A stretch of DNA of 64,000 nucleotides from Bog-756 sp049517675 (GCA_049517675.1 JBEKRV010000031.1:6116-70115), one strand, 5' to 3'. Counted from the stretch's first letter, positions 50,025-59,598 are shown. The notes: generated by a model not told the origin, from the sequence alone. Numbers and translations: made by a program.

Positions 50025-50384
50025 GTGGAGATCATGGTCGACCTGGCCGAGGGTCGCGTCTGGCTCGAGGGATGGGACGACTTCGGATCCCTCGTCGTCA
50101 GTGCGCGCGCCGGACGTCCGGGCGACGTCGACCAACGGGCCGTGGACGCCCTGGCCGAAGCCCTGGCCGCCGAGGGGAGCGGTCGGATCGAGGGCGACGA
50201 CGATGTCCGGGTGCCGCCCGACGCACTGCGCGCCCTGGCATTGCGGGCGGCCGGGGAGGACGGCCTGGACCCGGGGCCGGAGTGGGAGGAGGCGTTCACG
50301 GCGATGTTGGAGTGGGCCGCGAGCAGTGGTTGGATCGATGACGATGGAGCCGTACGGGCCCATGTCGAGTGGAGGGATGCCTGA
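50025..50384 (+). CDS. hypothetical protein
   Basis: 119 residues from GTG 50025, or 116 from ATG 50034. It is acidic and mainly helical after an N-terminal strand-rich part (VDLAEGRVWLEGWDDFGSLVVSARAG). No motifs or membrane segments are visible. The stop overlaps the LLM start by one base, so co-transcription is likely. Function is unknown. Confidence 0.62.
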   Translation: MEIMVDLAEGRVWLEGWDDFGSLVVSARAGRPGDVDQRAVDALAEALAAEGSGRIEGDDDVRVPPDALRALALRAAGEDGLDPGPEWEEAFTAMLEWAASSGWIDDDGAVRAHVEWRDA

Positions 50385-51259
50385 TGCGGTTCTCGTACGC
50401 GGAGTCGATGGTCGACCCGGGTTACTACCTACCCCTGGCCAGGGCCGCCGAGGAGGCGGGCTACGACAGCATGGTCGTCCCCGACAGCCTGTGCTATCCC
50501 GAGGTGTCGGACTCCACCTATCCGTTCAACCCCGACGGCTCCCGCGAGTTCCTGGAGGGAAAGCCGTTCATCGAGCCGTTCTCGCTGATCCCGGCCATGG
50601 CCGCGGTGACCGAGCGGATCCGGTTCGTCACGTTCGTGCTCAAGCTCCCCATGCGCCACCCGCTGATCGTGGCCAAGCAGGCCACCTCGGTGGCCGTGAT
50701 GACCGACAACCGGCTCTCCCTCGGGGTGGGGACCAGCCCGTGGCCCGAGGACTACCAGCTCGTCGGTGTCCCGTGGGAGGGTCGGGGACGGCGGATGGAC
50801 GAGGCGGTGGACATCGTCCGGGGCCTGTCGGCCGGCGGCTACTTCGAGTATCACGGCGAGTGCTACGACCTCCCCTCCGTCATGATGAGCCCGGTGCCGA
50901 CCGAGCCGCTGCCCATCCTGATCGGGGGCCACGCCACCCCGGCGCTGCGACGGGCCGCCCGCTGCGACGGGTGGCTGCACGGGGGTGGCGACCCGGCCGA
51001 CCTGCCCGGGCTGCTCACCGAGCTGCACCGGCTCCGCGAGGAGGAGGGAACCGCGGACGAGCCCTTCGAGGTCCACGTCATCTCGTTGGACGCCTTCACC
51101 GTCGACGGCATCCACCGGCTCGAGGAGCAGGGGGTCACCGACGTCATCGTCGGCTTCCGCTGGCCCTACGAGGTGGGTCCGGACACCGAGCCGCTGCAGC
51201 AGAAGTTGGACGACCTCCGCCGGTTCGCCGACTCGGTGATCGCCAAGGTGGACGCATGA
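50384..51259 (+). CDS. LLM-class F420-dependent oxidoreductase
   Basis: 291 residues from the ATG at 50384. MRFSYAESMVDPGYYLPLARAAEEAGYDSMVVPDSL starts the luciferase-like barrel, and FVTFVLKLPMRHPLIVAKQATSVAVMTDNRLSLGVGTSPWPEDY is the family core. It is a second, distinct LLM protein from the one at 3673. It probably uses F420 for hydride transfer. It overlaps the SnoaL-like gene by four bases, which suggests they act on the same substrate. Confidence 0.88.
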   Translation: MRFSYAESMVDPGYYLPLARAAEEAGYDSMVVPDSLCYPEVSDSTYPFNPDGSREFLEGKPFIEPFSLIPAMAAVTERIRFVTFVLKLPMRHPLIVAKQATSVAVMTDNRLSLGVGTSPWPEDYQLVGVPWEGRGRRMDEAVDIVRGLSAGGYFEYHGECYDLPSVMMSPVPTEPLPILIGGHATPALRRAARCDGWLHGGGDPADLPGLLTELHRLREEEGTADEPFEVHVISLDAFTVDGIHRLEEQGVTDVIVGFRWPYEVGPDTEPLQQKLDDLRRFADSVIAKVDA

Positions 51260-51675
51260 GCGCATCCGAGGGGGGCGCGGGGCCGACCGCCCGCGACCTC
51301 GGTCGGGCCTCGATGGCGGCGGTCGAGGCGGGGGACCGGGCGGCCTGGCTGGCCCTCTTCGCCGACGATGCCGTGGTCGAGGATCCGGTGGGTCCCTCGA
51401 TGTTCGACCCCGAAGGGACCGGTCACCGCGGGCCCGAGGCCATCGCCGCCTTCTACGACAACGTGATCGGGGTGAACGAATCGATCCGGTTCGACATCCG
51501 CCAGTCGTTCCAGTGCGGCGACGAGGTGGCCAACGTAGGGGTGATCCGGATCGGCTTCGCCGGCGGCGGTGCCGTGGAGGTCGACGGCGTCTACTGCTAC
51601 CGGCGTTCACCCGACGGCAGGTTGGGCGGGATCAGGGCCTTCTGGGAGCCCGACCAGATCCGCACCGTGGAGTAG
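51256..51675 (+). CDS. SnoaL/NTF2-like domain protein
   Basis: 139 residues. ASMAAVEAGDRAAWLALFADDAVVEDPVGPSMFDP followed by GHRGPEAIAAFYDNVIG is the cone-shaped NTF2-like fold of SnoaL and ketosteroid isomerase relatives. Such proteins bind or isomerise polycyclic and aromatic-like substrates. Coupled to the LLM enzyme it suggests a ketosteroid- or polyketide-like small-molecule conversion. Substrate is unknown. Confidence 0.85.
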   Translation: MSASEGGAGPTARDLGRASMAAVEAGDRAAWLALFADDAVVEDPVGPSMFDPEGTGHRGPEAIAAFYDNVIGVNESIRFDIRQSFQCGDEVANVGVIRIGFAGGGAVEVDGVYCYRRSPDGRLGGIRAFWEPDQIRTVE

Positions 51676-51690
51676 CCGGTCGCGATTTCC

Positions 51691-52950
51691 TCAGGCGGTG
51701 GGGGCTACGCGGTCGCGCACCGTCATCGGGGGCCTCCATCCGGGCATGGCCATGACCATCTGGACGTCGCTGATGTGGCGCTCGAGGAAGGCGCCCTCGC
51801 AGTAGCAGAGGTAGAAGTCCCACAGGCGCCGGAACCGTTCGTCCAGACCGAGGGCGGCGACCTCGTCGCCGTGCCCGGCCAGGTTCAGGTACCAGCGGCG
51901 CAGCGTCTCGGCGTAGTGGCGGCCGATGTCCTCGACGTCGACGACCGCCATGGGCGTCGCCCGTCGCAGCGACCGGGCGATCGCTTCGATCGACGGGATG
52001 CACGCCCCCGGGAAGATGTGCTCCCGCACGAAGTCGGTCCCGTTCTTGGCCCGCTCGAAGCTCCGGTCCTCCATGGTGATGGCCTGCAGCGCCATGAGCC
52101 CGCGGTCGTGGAGCAGGTCGGCGCACGCACCGAAGAACGCGTCGTGCTGGCGCCAGTCCACCGCCTCGATCATCTCGATGGAGACCAGCTTGTCGTAGGT
52201 GCCGCGGAGGTCGCGGTAGTCCCTGTCCACCACGGTGACCAGGTCGGCGAGCCCCCGCTCGACGACCCGTTTGGAGGCGTAGTCGTACTGGGCGTCCGAG
52301 ATGGTGGTGGTGGTGACCCGGCAGCCGTAGCGGGCCGCCGCGTGGCAGGCGAAGCTGCCCCACCCGGTACCGATCTCGACGACGTGGTCGTCGGGCCCGA
52401 GCCCGAGTTTGGTGCACAGGCGGTCGAGCTTGGCCCGCTGGGCGTCGGCCAGGCCCATGCCCGGATCGGTGAAGACGGCGGAGGAGTAGGTCATCGTCTC
52501 GTCGAGCATCAGGGCGAAGAACTCGTTGGAGAGGTCGTAGTGGGAGCGGATGTTGTCCCGGTCGGTGCGAGGGGAGGGCGGGCGGAGGCGGCGCAGCCAG
52601 TCGGTGGACGATCCGACCGCCTGTCCCACCCTGTCCTGGACGGCGGTGACCGGGCGCAGCCCGCGGATGAGCACTCTGGTCAGCATGGTGAGGTCGTCGC
52701 AGTCCCACCGTCCCTCGGCGTAGTCCCGACCGAGCCCGACCGAGCCCGACCGGAGGGTGTCGGCGTAGACGACGGGGTCGTGGACGACCATGGTCACCTC
52801 GGGCGCACCGGCGCCGAAGCGGTGGGTACCGGAGCCGTCGACGACGGTGAGGGTCCCACCGTCCAGGTGCGCCGCCATGCGTCGGAGGATCCAGGTGGCC
52901 GCCCGGGTGCCGCCTCGCGACCCCAGCCATCCGATGGGTAATTCCGCCAT
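51691..52950 (-). CDS. cyclopropane-fatty-acyl-phospholipid synthase-type methyltransferase
   Basis: 419 residues from the ATG at 52950 (GGAG eight bases upstream). The N-terminal part (LDGGTLTVVDGSGTHRFGAG; SVGLGRDYAEGRW) and the DNIRSHYDLSNEFFALMLDETMTYSSAVF block are CFA-synthase hallmarks, with SAM motif VVEIGTGWGSFA and EHIFPGACIPS. It would methylate or cyclopropanate unsaturated lipid acyl chains. It lies downstream of a flavin oxidase and an unknown protein on the same strand, 125 bases from the former. Confidence 0.92.
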   Translation of the reverse strand: MAELPIGWLGSRGGTRAATWILRRMAAHLDGGTLTVVDGSGTHRFGAGAPEVTMVVHDPVVYADTLRSGSVGLGRDYAEGRWDCDDLTMLTRVLIRGLRPVTAVQDRVGQAVGSSTDWLRRLRPPSPRTDRDNIRSHYDLSNEFFALMLDETMTYSSAVFTDPGMGLADAQRAKLDRLCTKLGLGPDDHVVEIGTGWGSFACHAAARYGCRVTTTTISDAQYDYASKRVVERGLADLVTVVDRDYRDLRGTYDKLVSIEMIEAVDWRQHDAFFGACADLLHDRGLMALQAITMEDRSFERAKNGTDFVREHIFPGACIPSIEAIARSLRRATPMAVVDVEDIGRHYAETLRRWYLNLAGHGDEVAALGLDERFRRLWDFYLCYCEGAFLERHISDVQMVMAMPGWRPPMTVRDRVAPTA

Positions 52951-53075
52951 TGCCACCGCTCCTGTCCGCCGTCCGGGACGCCGTTAGCCGGTTCCGGGTC
53001 CTCGTCCCGGTGGAAGGGTACGCCGATCCGCCACCCGGCGGAAGGCATCGGACCGGCCGGACCGGCCCGTGGCGG

Positions 53076-54323
53076 TCACAGATCCTCTCCGGCCAGGCGG
53101 CGGCAGACGGCCCGGGCGCTCTCCACGCCGTCCTCGTGGAACCCGTCGCCCCAGTAGGAGCCGGCGAACCAGGTCCGGTTGTGTCCGTCGAGCTCCTCCC
53201 GGCGCGCCTGTGCGGCGACGGCTGCGGCGTCGAACACGGGGTGGGCGTAGTCGAACGAGCGCAGCACGGTCGCCGGATCGATGACGTCGTCCCGGTTGAG
53301 GGTGACGAGCAGTTCGTCCTTCGAGGTGATCCCCTGCAGGCTCCGGAGCCGGTAGGTGAGGGTGGCGGCGTCCGGCCGATCGGCCGTGCGGTGGTAGTTC
53401 CAGCTGGCCCAGGCCCTGCGGCTCGTGGGCAGCAGCCGAACATCCGTGTGGAGGGTCGCCCGGTTGGGGTGGAAGCGGAAGGCGCCCAGGACCTCCCGCT
53501 CGACCGGCGAGGGGTCCGAGAGGAGTGCGAGGGCCTGGTCGCCGTGGGTCGCCACCACGACCTGGTCGAAGCGCCCGGGTCCGCGGGCCGAGTGCACCTC
53601 CACCCCGTCGGGTCCCCGGACGATCCGGGTGACGGGCTCCCCCAGGTGCAGTGACCGCCCGAGGTCGGCGACGATGGCGTCGACGTAGCGTCGGGAGCCG
53701 CCGTCGACCGTCCGCCAGTCGAGTCGGTTCCCGAACCCGATGAGCCCGTGGTTGGTCAGGAAGCGGGCGAAGGTGACCGCAGGCATGTCGAGGAAGGTCG
53801 AGGGGTCAGCGGACCACACAGCGCAGCCCGTCGGCACCAGGTACCAGTCGACGAACGGCGACGACCACCGGCCCCGATCCAGCAGGTCGGCCAACGTGAC
53901 GGTGGCGTCGGTCCGGCCGTCGAGCAGCGAGTGGACGGTACGGTCGAAGCGGACGATCTCGGCCAGCATCCGGAGGAAGGCCGGGCGGACCAGGTTCCGC
54001 CGCTGGGCGAAGACGGTGTCGAAGGACGTGCCCCGCCACTCGATGCCGGAGACCTCGTCGCGCACGCCGAAGCTCATCTCGCTGGGTCGGGTGGCGACGC
54101 CGAGGTCGGCCAGCAGCGCGACGAACCCGGGGTAGTTCCGTTCGTTGAAGACGAGGAAACCGGTGTCCACGTCGAACGAGCCGTCGGGCAGGTCGACCCG
54201 CACGGTGTTCGCGTGACCACCGGGCCGGTCGTCGGCCTCGAAGACGGTGACGTCGTTCCTCCGCGACAGCAGCCGGGCGCAGACCAGCCCGGTGACGCCC
54301 GCGCCCACGACCGCGATCCGCAT
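53076..54323 (-). CDS. FAD-dependent amine oxidase/phytoene-dehydrogenase-like oxidoreductase
   Basis: 415 residues from the ATG at 54323. VVGAGVTGLVCARLL is the FAD dinucleotide fold, and the GGHANTVRV and VDTGFLVFNERNYP motifs are typical of oxidoreductases found beside CFA-synthase-type enzymes. The C-terminal FAD-binding end reads TWFAGSYWGDGFHEDGVESA. It may desaturate or oxidise an acyl chain in concert with the methyltransferase. It starts 20 bases after the upstream unknown gene. Confidence 0.88.
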   Translation of the reverse strand: MRIAVVGAGVTGLVCARLLSRRNDVTVFEADDRPGGHANTVRVDLPDGSFDVDTGFLVFNERNYPGFVALLADLGVATRPSEMSFGVRDEVSGIEWRGTSFDTVFAQRRNLVRPAFLRMLAEIVRFDRTVHSLLDGRTDATVTLADLLDRGRWSSPFVDWYLVPTGCAVWSADPSTFLDMPAVTFARFLTNHGLIGFGNRLDWRTVDGGSRRYVDAIVADLGRSLHLGEPVTRIVRGPDGVEVHSARGPGRFDQVVVATHGDQALALLSDPSPVEREVLGAFRFHPNRATLHTDVRLLPTSRRAWASWNYHRTADRPDAATLTYRLRSLQGITSKDELLVTLNRDDVIDPATVLRSFDYAHPVFDAAAVAAQARREELDGHNRTWFAGSYWGDGFHEDGVESARAVCRRLAGEDL

Positions 54324-54343
54324 CCGGCCGCCCGGACGTCCGT

Positions 54344-55450
54344 TCAGCCGTCGAACCCGTACTGCTCGTGCGCACCCATGACGGCGCACTCGAACATGCC
54401 GTAGCCGACCTTCCCGTCACAGGTGAACCTGGCCGCGTACTCGGTCAGCCCCCAGTCCGAGTAGGACGGGTCGGCCGGCGGGACCTGCTGGCCCTGGACG
54501 ACGAGGTCGCCCTGGTACATGCCGTGCTTCCAGTCCGGCTCGAGTCCGTAGCCGCTACCGAGTAGGAGGGGGAAGGCGAGCAGGGTCTCCACCTCGACCT
54601 CGGCGGTCTTGCGCCCGTGGGGCCCGAAGTAGGACAGGGTGGCGCCGGTGACGGTCCGGCTGCCGGGAGCGAAGCGGAGCTCGTGCTCCGGTCGCCCGAG
54701 CCATTCGGGCGCACGACCGGACCCGATGGGGAAGACCCGGTGGGCGTCCTGCATGATCCGCTCCCCGTTGGAGCGCTCCTGGATGATGGTGACCATGGCC
54801 TCGTCCTCGAACCGGACGGGCGCGTAGACCCAGAAGAACCCGAACGACGTGTCGGTGGCCCGGATGCCGGGATGCTCCGACTCGCCCACCGGGCGAACGC
54901 CCCACGAGCGGTCCCGCGACCCCCACCACCTGTCCGGGGTCAGCCGGATCTCGCGGTCGCCCACCTTGAGCGTGCCCGTCCAGCCGCCCACCTGGGCGAA
55001 GCGGGTGGAGTCGAAGATGACACGGGAGAACTGGCGGTCGAAGTGGCGGGCCTCGAGGTGGGCCTCGCTGAACCCGTCGTAGACGGCGTCGAGCTCCAGG
55101 CCCCACTCGTTGGGCTCGAGGACGACCCGGACCCGCTCGAGGCCCTTTTGGACCTCCACCCGGATCGGTCCCACCGAGGCGTCCATCCGATCGGCACCCA
55201 GCACCTTGGAGGACCGGACCACCCGGTGGTCGTCGCCCAGCTTCACCGAGACGAAGGCGTCGGCCACGCTCAGGTTGGGGTACTGACCGACACCGATCAC
55301 GCAGAAGAGCTCCTCGTCGGTGCCGTGGACCCCGCCGGCTCCGTGGATGTTGAAGTAGTAGCGGTCGTAGAAGTTCCGGTCCGACGTGCCCACGTGGCGC
55401 ATGGGCTCCGAGATCTGGTGGACCGGGTAGTCGTCGAGGGGGGAGAGCAC
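54344..55450 (-). CDS. beta-rich protein of an uncharacterised actinobacterial family (DUF7064/7065-like)
   Basis: 368 residues from GTG 55450, the first plausible in-frame start; the long opening above it is antisense to the ALDH gene. NFYDRYYFNIH, VIGVGQYPNLSVADAF, GPIRVEVQKGLERVRVVLE and GSRDRSWGVRPVGE are blocks I associate, from memory, with a widespread lipocalin-like family of unknown function. It has no catalytic signature that I recognise and no signal peptide. Its place ahead of a flavin oxidase and CFA-type enzyme suggests a lipid- or terpenoid-binding role. Confidence 0.75.
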   Translation of the reverse strand: MLSPLDDYPVHQISEPMRHVGTSDRNFYDRYYFNIHGAGGVHGTDEELFCVIGVGQYPNLSVADAFVSVKLGDDHRVVRSSKVLGADRMDASVGPIRVEVQKGLERVRVVLEPNEWGLELDAVYDGFSEAHLEARHFDRQFSRVIFDSTRFAQVGGWTGTLKVGDREIRLTPDRWWGSRDRSWGVRPVGESEHPGIRATDTSFGFFWVYAPVRFEDEAMVTIIQERSNGERIMQDAHRVFPIGSGRAPEWLGRPEHELRFAPGSRTVTGATLSYFGPHGRKTAEVEVETLLAFPLLLGSGYGLEPDWKHGMYQGDLVVQGQQVPPADPSYSDWGLTEYAARFTCDGKVGYGMFECAVMGAHEQYGFDG

Positions 55451-55558
55451 GTCGAGCTCCAGTTCTCCGGCCGTCGCCGGTGGTCGGTGCCCTCTCGGGC
55501 GGGTCCGGCGAAGCGTAACCCCACCGGGGTCCGGCGGGCGGCCCGTCAGGCACCGGGC

Positions 55559-55564
55559 TACGAT
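55559..55564 (+). promoter_or_regulatory. candidate -10 box TACGAT for the second aldehyde dehydrogenase
   Basis: TACGAT lies 79 bases before the ATG at 55643. The gene itself has a good ribosome site (AGGGAGGGCC), giving a conventional leader of about 70 bases. Confidence 0.35.
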
Positions 55565-55642
55565 CGGCGCAGGCGGTGCTGCGACCCGCGTCCCGGGGGA
55601 CCAGCCGAGCCATACCGATCCGTCGTCGTCCAGGGAGGGCCA

Positions 55643-57100
55643 ATGAAGTCGTACGATCGTCTGTTCATCGGGGGGGAGTGGGTCGAGCCGTCCTCGTCCT
55701 CCGTCTTCGACGTGCATTCCCCGACCAACGGCGAGCTGGTGGGCCGGACCCCCGAGGCGATGAACGCCGACATCGACCGCGCCGTGGCCGCCGCGCGCGA
55801 GGCCGTGGACCACGGCCCGTGGCCGCACATGACCCCGACCGAGCGCGGTGCGGTCCTCGCCCGCGCCGCCGAGGCCATCCGCAACCAGATGCAGGACCTG
55901 TCCGAACTCATCACCAACGAGATGGGTTCGCCGGTCTCCTGGGGCCTGATGGCCCAGGTGCTCGCCCCGACGATGATCCTCGACTACTACGCCGGCCTCG
56001 GCTCGACCTTCGCGTTCGACACCGTCAAGGACGGGCTGCTCGGTCCGGTGCTGGTGTCCAAGGAGCCCATCGGCGTCGTCGCCGCCATCACCCCGTGGAA
56101 CGTCCCGCTCTTCCTGGCCGCCGCCAAGCTCGGACCGGCCCTCCTCTCGGGCAGCACGGTGGTGTTCAAGCCCGCCCCCGAGACACCCCTCGACGCCAAC
56201 GTCTTCGCCGAGATCCTGGCCGACGCCGGACTGCCCAAGGGTGTCCTCAGCGTGGTCCCGGCCGGACGCGAGGTGGGCGAGTACCTGGTGAACCACCCGG
56301 GTGTGAACAAGGTGTCCTTCACCGGCTCCACTGCGGCGGGCAAGAAGATCGGCGCCGCCTGCGGGGCCAACCTGAAGCGCTTCAGCCTCGAGCTCGGCGG
56401 CAAGTCGGCCGCCATCCTCCTCGACGACGTCGACCTCGACGAATCCCTCCCCCTCATGCTCCCGAACGCCATCATGAACAACGGCGAGGCGTGCATCTCC
56501 CTGACCCGCATCCTGGCGCCCCGTGACCGTTACACCGAGGTCACCGACGCCCTGGTCGAGCTGGTCCGGAACATGAAGGTCGGCGACCCACTGGACCCGG
56601 CCACCGAGGTCGGGCCGCTGGTCGCCGAGCGCCAGCGCGACCGGGTGGAGGGCTACATCCGGATCGGCCAGGAGGAGGGCGCCAAGGTCGCCCTGGGCGG
56701 CGGTCGCCCGTCCGGCCTCGACACGGGATGGTTCGTCGAGCCCACGGTCTTCGTCGACGTGGACAACTCGATGCGGATCGCCCAGGAGGAGATCTTCGGT
56801 CCGGTCCTGTCGGTGATCCCCTACGACGACGACGCCGATGCCGTCCGGATCGCCAACGACTCCGACTACGGGCTGTGCGGAGGCGTGTTCAGCGGCGACA
56901 CCGACCGGGGCCTCGGCATCGCCCGCCAGGTCCGCACCGGCACCTACATGGTCAACTCGTCGATCCCGATCGACTTCTCGTCGCCGTTCGGCGGCTACAA
57001 GGACTCCGGCGTGGGCCGCGAGTTCGGCGAGGACGGCCTCGAGCTGTTCCTGGAGAAGAAGACCATCAACCTGCCGGCCGGCTACACCCCGTCCCTCTGA
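55643..57100 (+). CDS. aldehyde dehydrogenase (NAD(P)+-dependent)
   Basis: 485 residues from the ATG at 55643. ITPWNVP, the base Glu250 in LELGGK and nucleophile Cys284 in NGEACI are present, with EEIFGPV and PFGGYKDSG at the end. It is related to, but clearly different from, the ALDH at 147. It stands alone, divergent from the lipid cluster across a 192-base gap. Substrate unknown. Confidence 0.94.
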   Translation: MKSYDRLFIGGEWVEPSSSSVFDVHSPTNGELVGRTPEAMNADIDRAVAAAREAVDHGPWPHMTPTERGAVLARAAEAIRNQMQDLSELITNEMGSPVSWGLMAQVLAPTMILDYYAGLGSTFAFDTVKDGLLGPVLVSKEPIGVVAAITPWNVPLFLAAAKLGPALLSGSTVVFKPAPETPLDANVFAEILADAGLPKGVLSVVPAGREVGEYLVNHPGVNKVSFTGSTAAGKKIGAACGANLKRFSLELGGKSAAILLDDVDLDESLPLMLPNAIMNNGEACISLTRILAPRDRYTEVTDALVELVRNMKVGDPLDPATEVGPLVAERQRDRVEGYIRIGQEEGAKVALGGGRPSGLDTGWFVEPTVFVDVDNSMRIAQEEIFGPVLSVIPYDDDADAVRIANDSDYGLCGGVFSGDTDRGLGIARQVRTGTYMVNSSIPIDFSSPFGGYKDSGVGREFGEDGLELFLEKKTINLPAGYTPSL

Positions 57101-57305
57101 CGGCACCGGCCGGTCCCGCCCCGCGGCGGTGACGCCGGCCGGCCCGTAGGTCGCCGACGGGCCCCGGGCCGGGTCACGACCGCAGCCGGCGTCTCCCCGG
57201 ATCCGAAGTTTCCGGCCGTGTGTCCATCTGCGAACATGGGAGCGCGATGACGCGCCATGCAGGAGGCTGCGGGAACCCCTCCCGCCGGCCGGGACCGACC
57301 CGGCG

Positions 57306-59582
57306 ATGAGCGTCCTGACCGACGCGCCCGGAACCGCACCGGTGGACTCCCGTCCGCGCGGGCGCACGATCGCCTTCGGGTTCGTCCCTGCCCTCGACGG
57401 CATCCGGGCGGTCGCCGTGGTGGGCGTCATGCTCTACCACGGTGGTGCCCCGCTCGCCTCCGGGGGGTTCCTCGGGGTCAACATGTTCTTCGTCCTGTCC
57501 GGGTTCCTCATCACCTCGCTCCTCCTGGGCGAGTGGGCCCAGCGCCTCACCGTCCGGCTCGGCCAGTTCTGGACCCGGCGGGCCCGGCGCCTCCTGCCGG
57601 CGCTCCTCCTGATGCTGGTCGGCGTGGCGGCGTACGCCAGGTTCTTCGCCACCCCGGGAGAGTTCGCCGGCCTCCGGCTCGATGCCCTGTCGACGCTCTT
57701 CTACGTGGCCAACTGGCACTTCATCGAGAGCGGGTCGAACTACTTCGCCGCCACCGCACAGCCGTCGCCGCTCTCCCACATGTGGTCGTTGGCCATCGAG
57801 GAGCAGTTCTACATCGTGTGGCCACCGGTGGTCCTGGTGCTGCTGAGGGCGGGGCGGAGACTGCGGCCGTCCCGCCGCCTGTGGCCGGTCCTGGCCGCCG
57901 CCGTGGTCGGCGCGCTGGCCTCGGCCGCCGACATGCGCTGGTCCTATCTCCACGGCGCCTCGGTCACCCGACTGTACGAGGGGACCGACACCCGGTGCCA
58001 GGACATCCTGGTCGGAGCGGCGCTGGCCACGGCGATGGCGATCTGGGCCCAGCACCGGCGCCCGGTCCCGTTGTCGGTGCCCGATCTCGACGTCATCGAG
58101 TTCGCCCGCATCCACCCGTCGGCCGGTACCGCCGGCCTGGGAGCGCCCGCCGCGCACCGACGGGACATCCAACGCAAGCGCGGGCCGAGCATCAAGCCGA
58201 TCACCGCATGGGAGCTCTCGAGCACCACGGCCCGGCTGGCCGCCCAATTCCTCGGTTGGGCGGCACTGCTCGGCCTGGTCGCGTTGTGGGGCCGGCTCGA
58301 CGGTCCGACGGGCTTCCTCTTCGGTGGCGGCGAGCTGGCGGTGGCGGTGGCGGTGGCGGTCCTCCTCTTCTGCGTCGTCACGGCCCAGAAGGGCGCGCTG
58401 GCCCGGGCGCTGGCCAATCCCGTGTTCGTCTACGTCGGCCGGATCTCCTACGGCCTCTATCTCTGGCACTTCCCGTTGTTCTCGTTCCTCGACGCCGAAC
58501 GGATGCACCTCTACGGCCTCCCGCTCCTCGGTGCGCGGATCGGTGCCACCGTGGTCGTCGCCACCGCCTCGTACTACCTGGTGGAGCAGCCCGTCCGTCG
58601 GAGCAGGATGGCGACCTTCTCGGAATGGCGCGGATGGCTGGTCACCTCGGGGGCGTTCCTCGGCGTGGTGGCACTGACCGTCGCCGCCACCCTCCCGGCG
58701 GCGGCGGAAGCGGCTGTTCCCTTCTCGTCCACGTCGACGGGTGTCCAGTACTCGGGCCAGCCGGTCAAGGTGGCCATCCTGGGTGACTCGGTGGCGTGGC
58801 GTCTCGGTTTCGCACTCATGGCCGACCAGCCCCAGACCAGCTACGACGTCGACATCGACAACGGGGCCATCGTGGCGTGCGGGGTCGTGCGCAGCACCTA
58901 TTACATGGCCCACGGTGTGCCCGACCAGATGGCATCGGCCTGCGACTCGTCCACCCCGGCGTCGGGCCAGTGGCCCGCGCTGTGGAAGGGGAACATCGAC
59001 GAGTTCCGCCCCGACGTCGTGGTGGTCCTGGCGGGACGGTGGGAGGTCATGGACCGCGAGATCGACGGCCGGTGGACCCACATCGGGGAGCCCCTGTTCG
59101 ACGGGGTGTTGGAGCGTTCGCTGGAGCAGGCCGTGCAGGTGGCGTCGTCGGACGGTGCCTACGTCGTCATGATGACCACACCGTGCTTCGACTCGGGCGA
59201 ACAGCCGAACGGCCTGGCCTGGCCCGAGGACTCGGCGACACGGCTCGCCCTCTACAACGCCATGGTGCGCCAGGTCGCCGCCGAGCACCCGTCGGACGTG
59301 GAGGTCGAGGACTTCGGCGGCATGGTCTGCCCCGGCGGCGTGTTCACCTCCACGCTCGACGGCGTGCAGATCCGCGACGGCGACGGTGTGCACATCGTCC
59401 CGACCCCGGCGGCCGGCCAGTGGCTGGCCAGCCGTCTCCTGCCCCAGGTGGTGCAGGTCGGCCGGCTGCAGATGGCGGGACGGAGCCTGGCCGCCGCTTC
59501 GGTGACCCCGACCACCGGGTCACCCCCGGCCACGGTGTCCGCTTCCGGCGCGTTGACCCCGTCGGGGACCCGGGGGCCGTAG
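57306..59582 (+). CDS. OafA/YrhL-type membrane O-acyltransferase with a C-terminal SGNH domain
   Basis: 758 residues. The N-terminal acyltransferase-3 domain (about 20-420) has the signature ALDGIRAVAVVGVMLYH with its catalytic His, FFVLSGFLITSLLL, and about ten membrane helices. The extracytoplasmic SGNH part (about 485-720) has ILGDSVAWR (Ser495) and a late GDGVH triad block. The end is Ala/Ser/Thr/Pro-rich. These proteins acetylate cell-surface glycans or lipids. The 205-base gap before it (57101-57305) holds no recognisable gene. Confidence 0.9.
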   Translation: MSVLTDAPGTAPVDSRPRGRTIAFGFVPALDGIRAVAVVGVMLYHGGAPLASGGFLGVNMFFVLSGFLITSLLLGEWAQRLTVRLGQFWTRRARRLLPALLLMLVGVAAYARFFATPGEFAGLRLDALSTLFYVANWHFIESGSNYFAATAQPSPLSHMWSLAIEEQFYIVWPPVVLVLLRAGRRLRPSRRLWPVLAAAVVGALASAADMRWSYLHGASVTRLYEGTDTRCQDILVGAALATAMAIWAQHRRPVPLSVPDLDVIEFARIHPSAGTAGLGAPAAHRRDIQRKRGPSIKPITAWELSSTTARLAAQFLGWAALLGLVALWGRLDGPTGFLFGGGELAVAVAVAVLLFCVVTAQKGALARALANPVFVYVGRISYGLYLWHFPLFSFLDAERMHLYGLPLLGARIGATVVVATASYYLVEQPVRRSRMATFSEWRGWLVTSGAFLGVVALTVAATLPAAAEAAVPFSSTSTGVQYSGQPVKVAILGDSVAWRLGFALMADQPQTSYDVDIDNGAIVACGVVRSTYYMAHGVPDQMASACDSSTPASGQWPALWKGNIDEFRPDVVVVLAGRWEVMDREIDGRWTHIGEPLFDGVLERSLEQAVQVASSDGAYVVMMTTPCFDSGEQPNGLAWPEDSATRLALYNAMVRQVAAEHPSDVEVEDFGGMVCPGGVFTSTLDGVQIRDGDGVHIVPTPAAGQWLASRLLPQVVQVGRLQMAGRSLAAASVTPTTGSPPATVSASGALTPSGTRGP

Positions 59583-59598
59583 GCCCGGGCACCGGTCA

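Noticed and set aside
55451..57430. Minus-strand open frame extending the 54344 protein to over 1000 residues
   Set aside because: The extension is antisense to the aldehyde dehydrogenase, has no recognisable domain, and the conserved part begins only at about 55450.
57174..59393. Minus-strand frame of 739 codons opposite the acyltransferase
   Set aside because: The plus-strand frame has acyltransferase-3 and SGNH motifs with signal-like hydrophobicity; the minus frame is His/Asp/Gly/Arg-rich noise.
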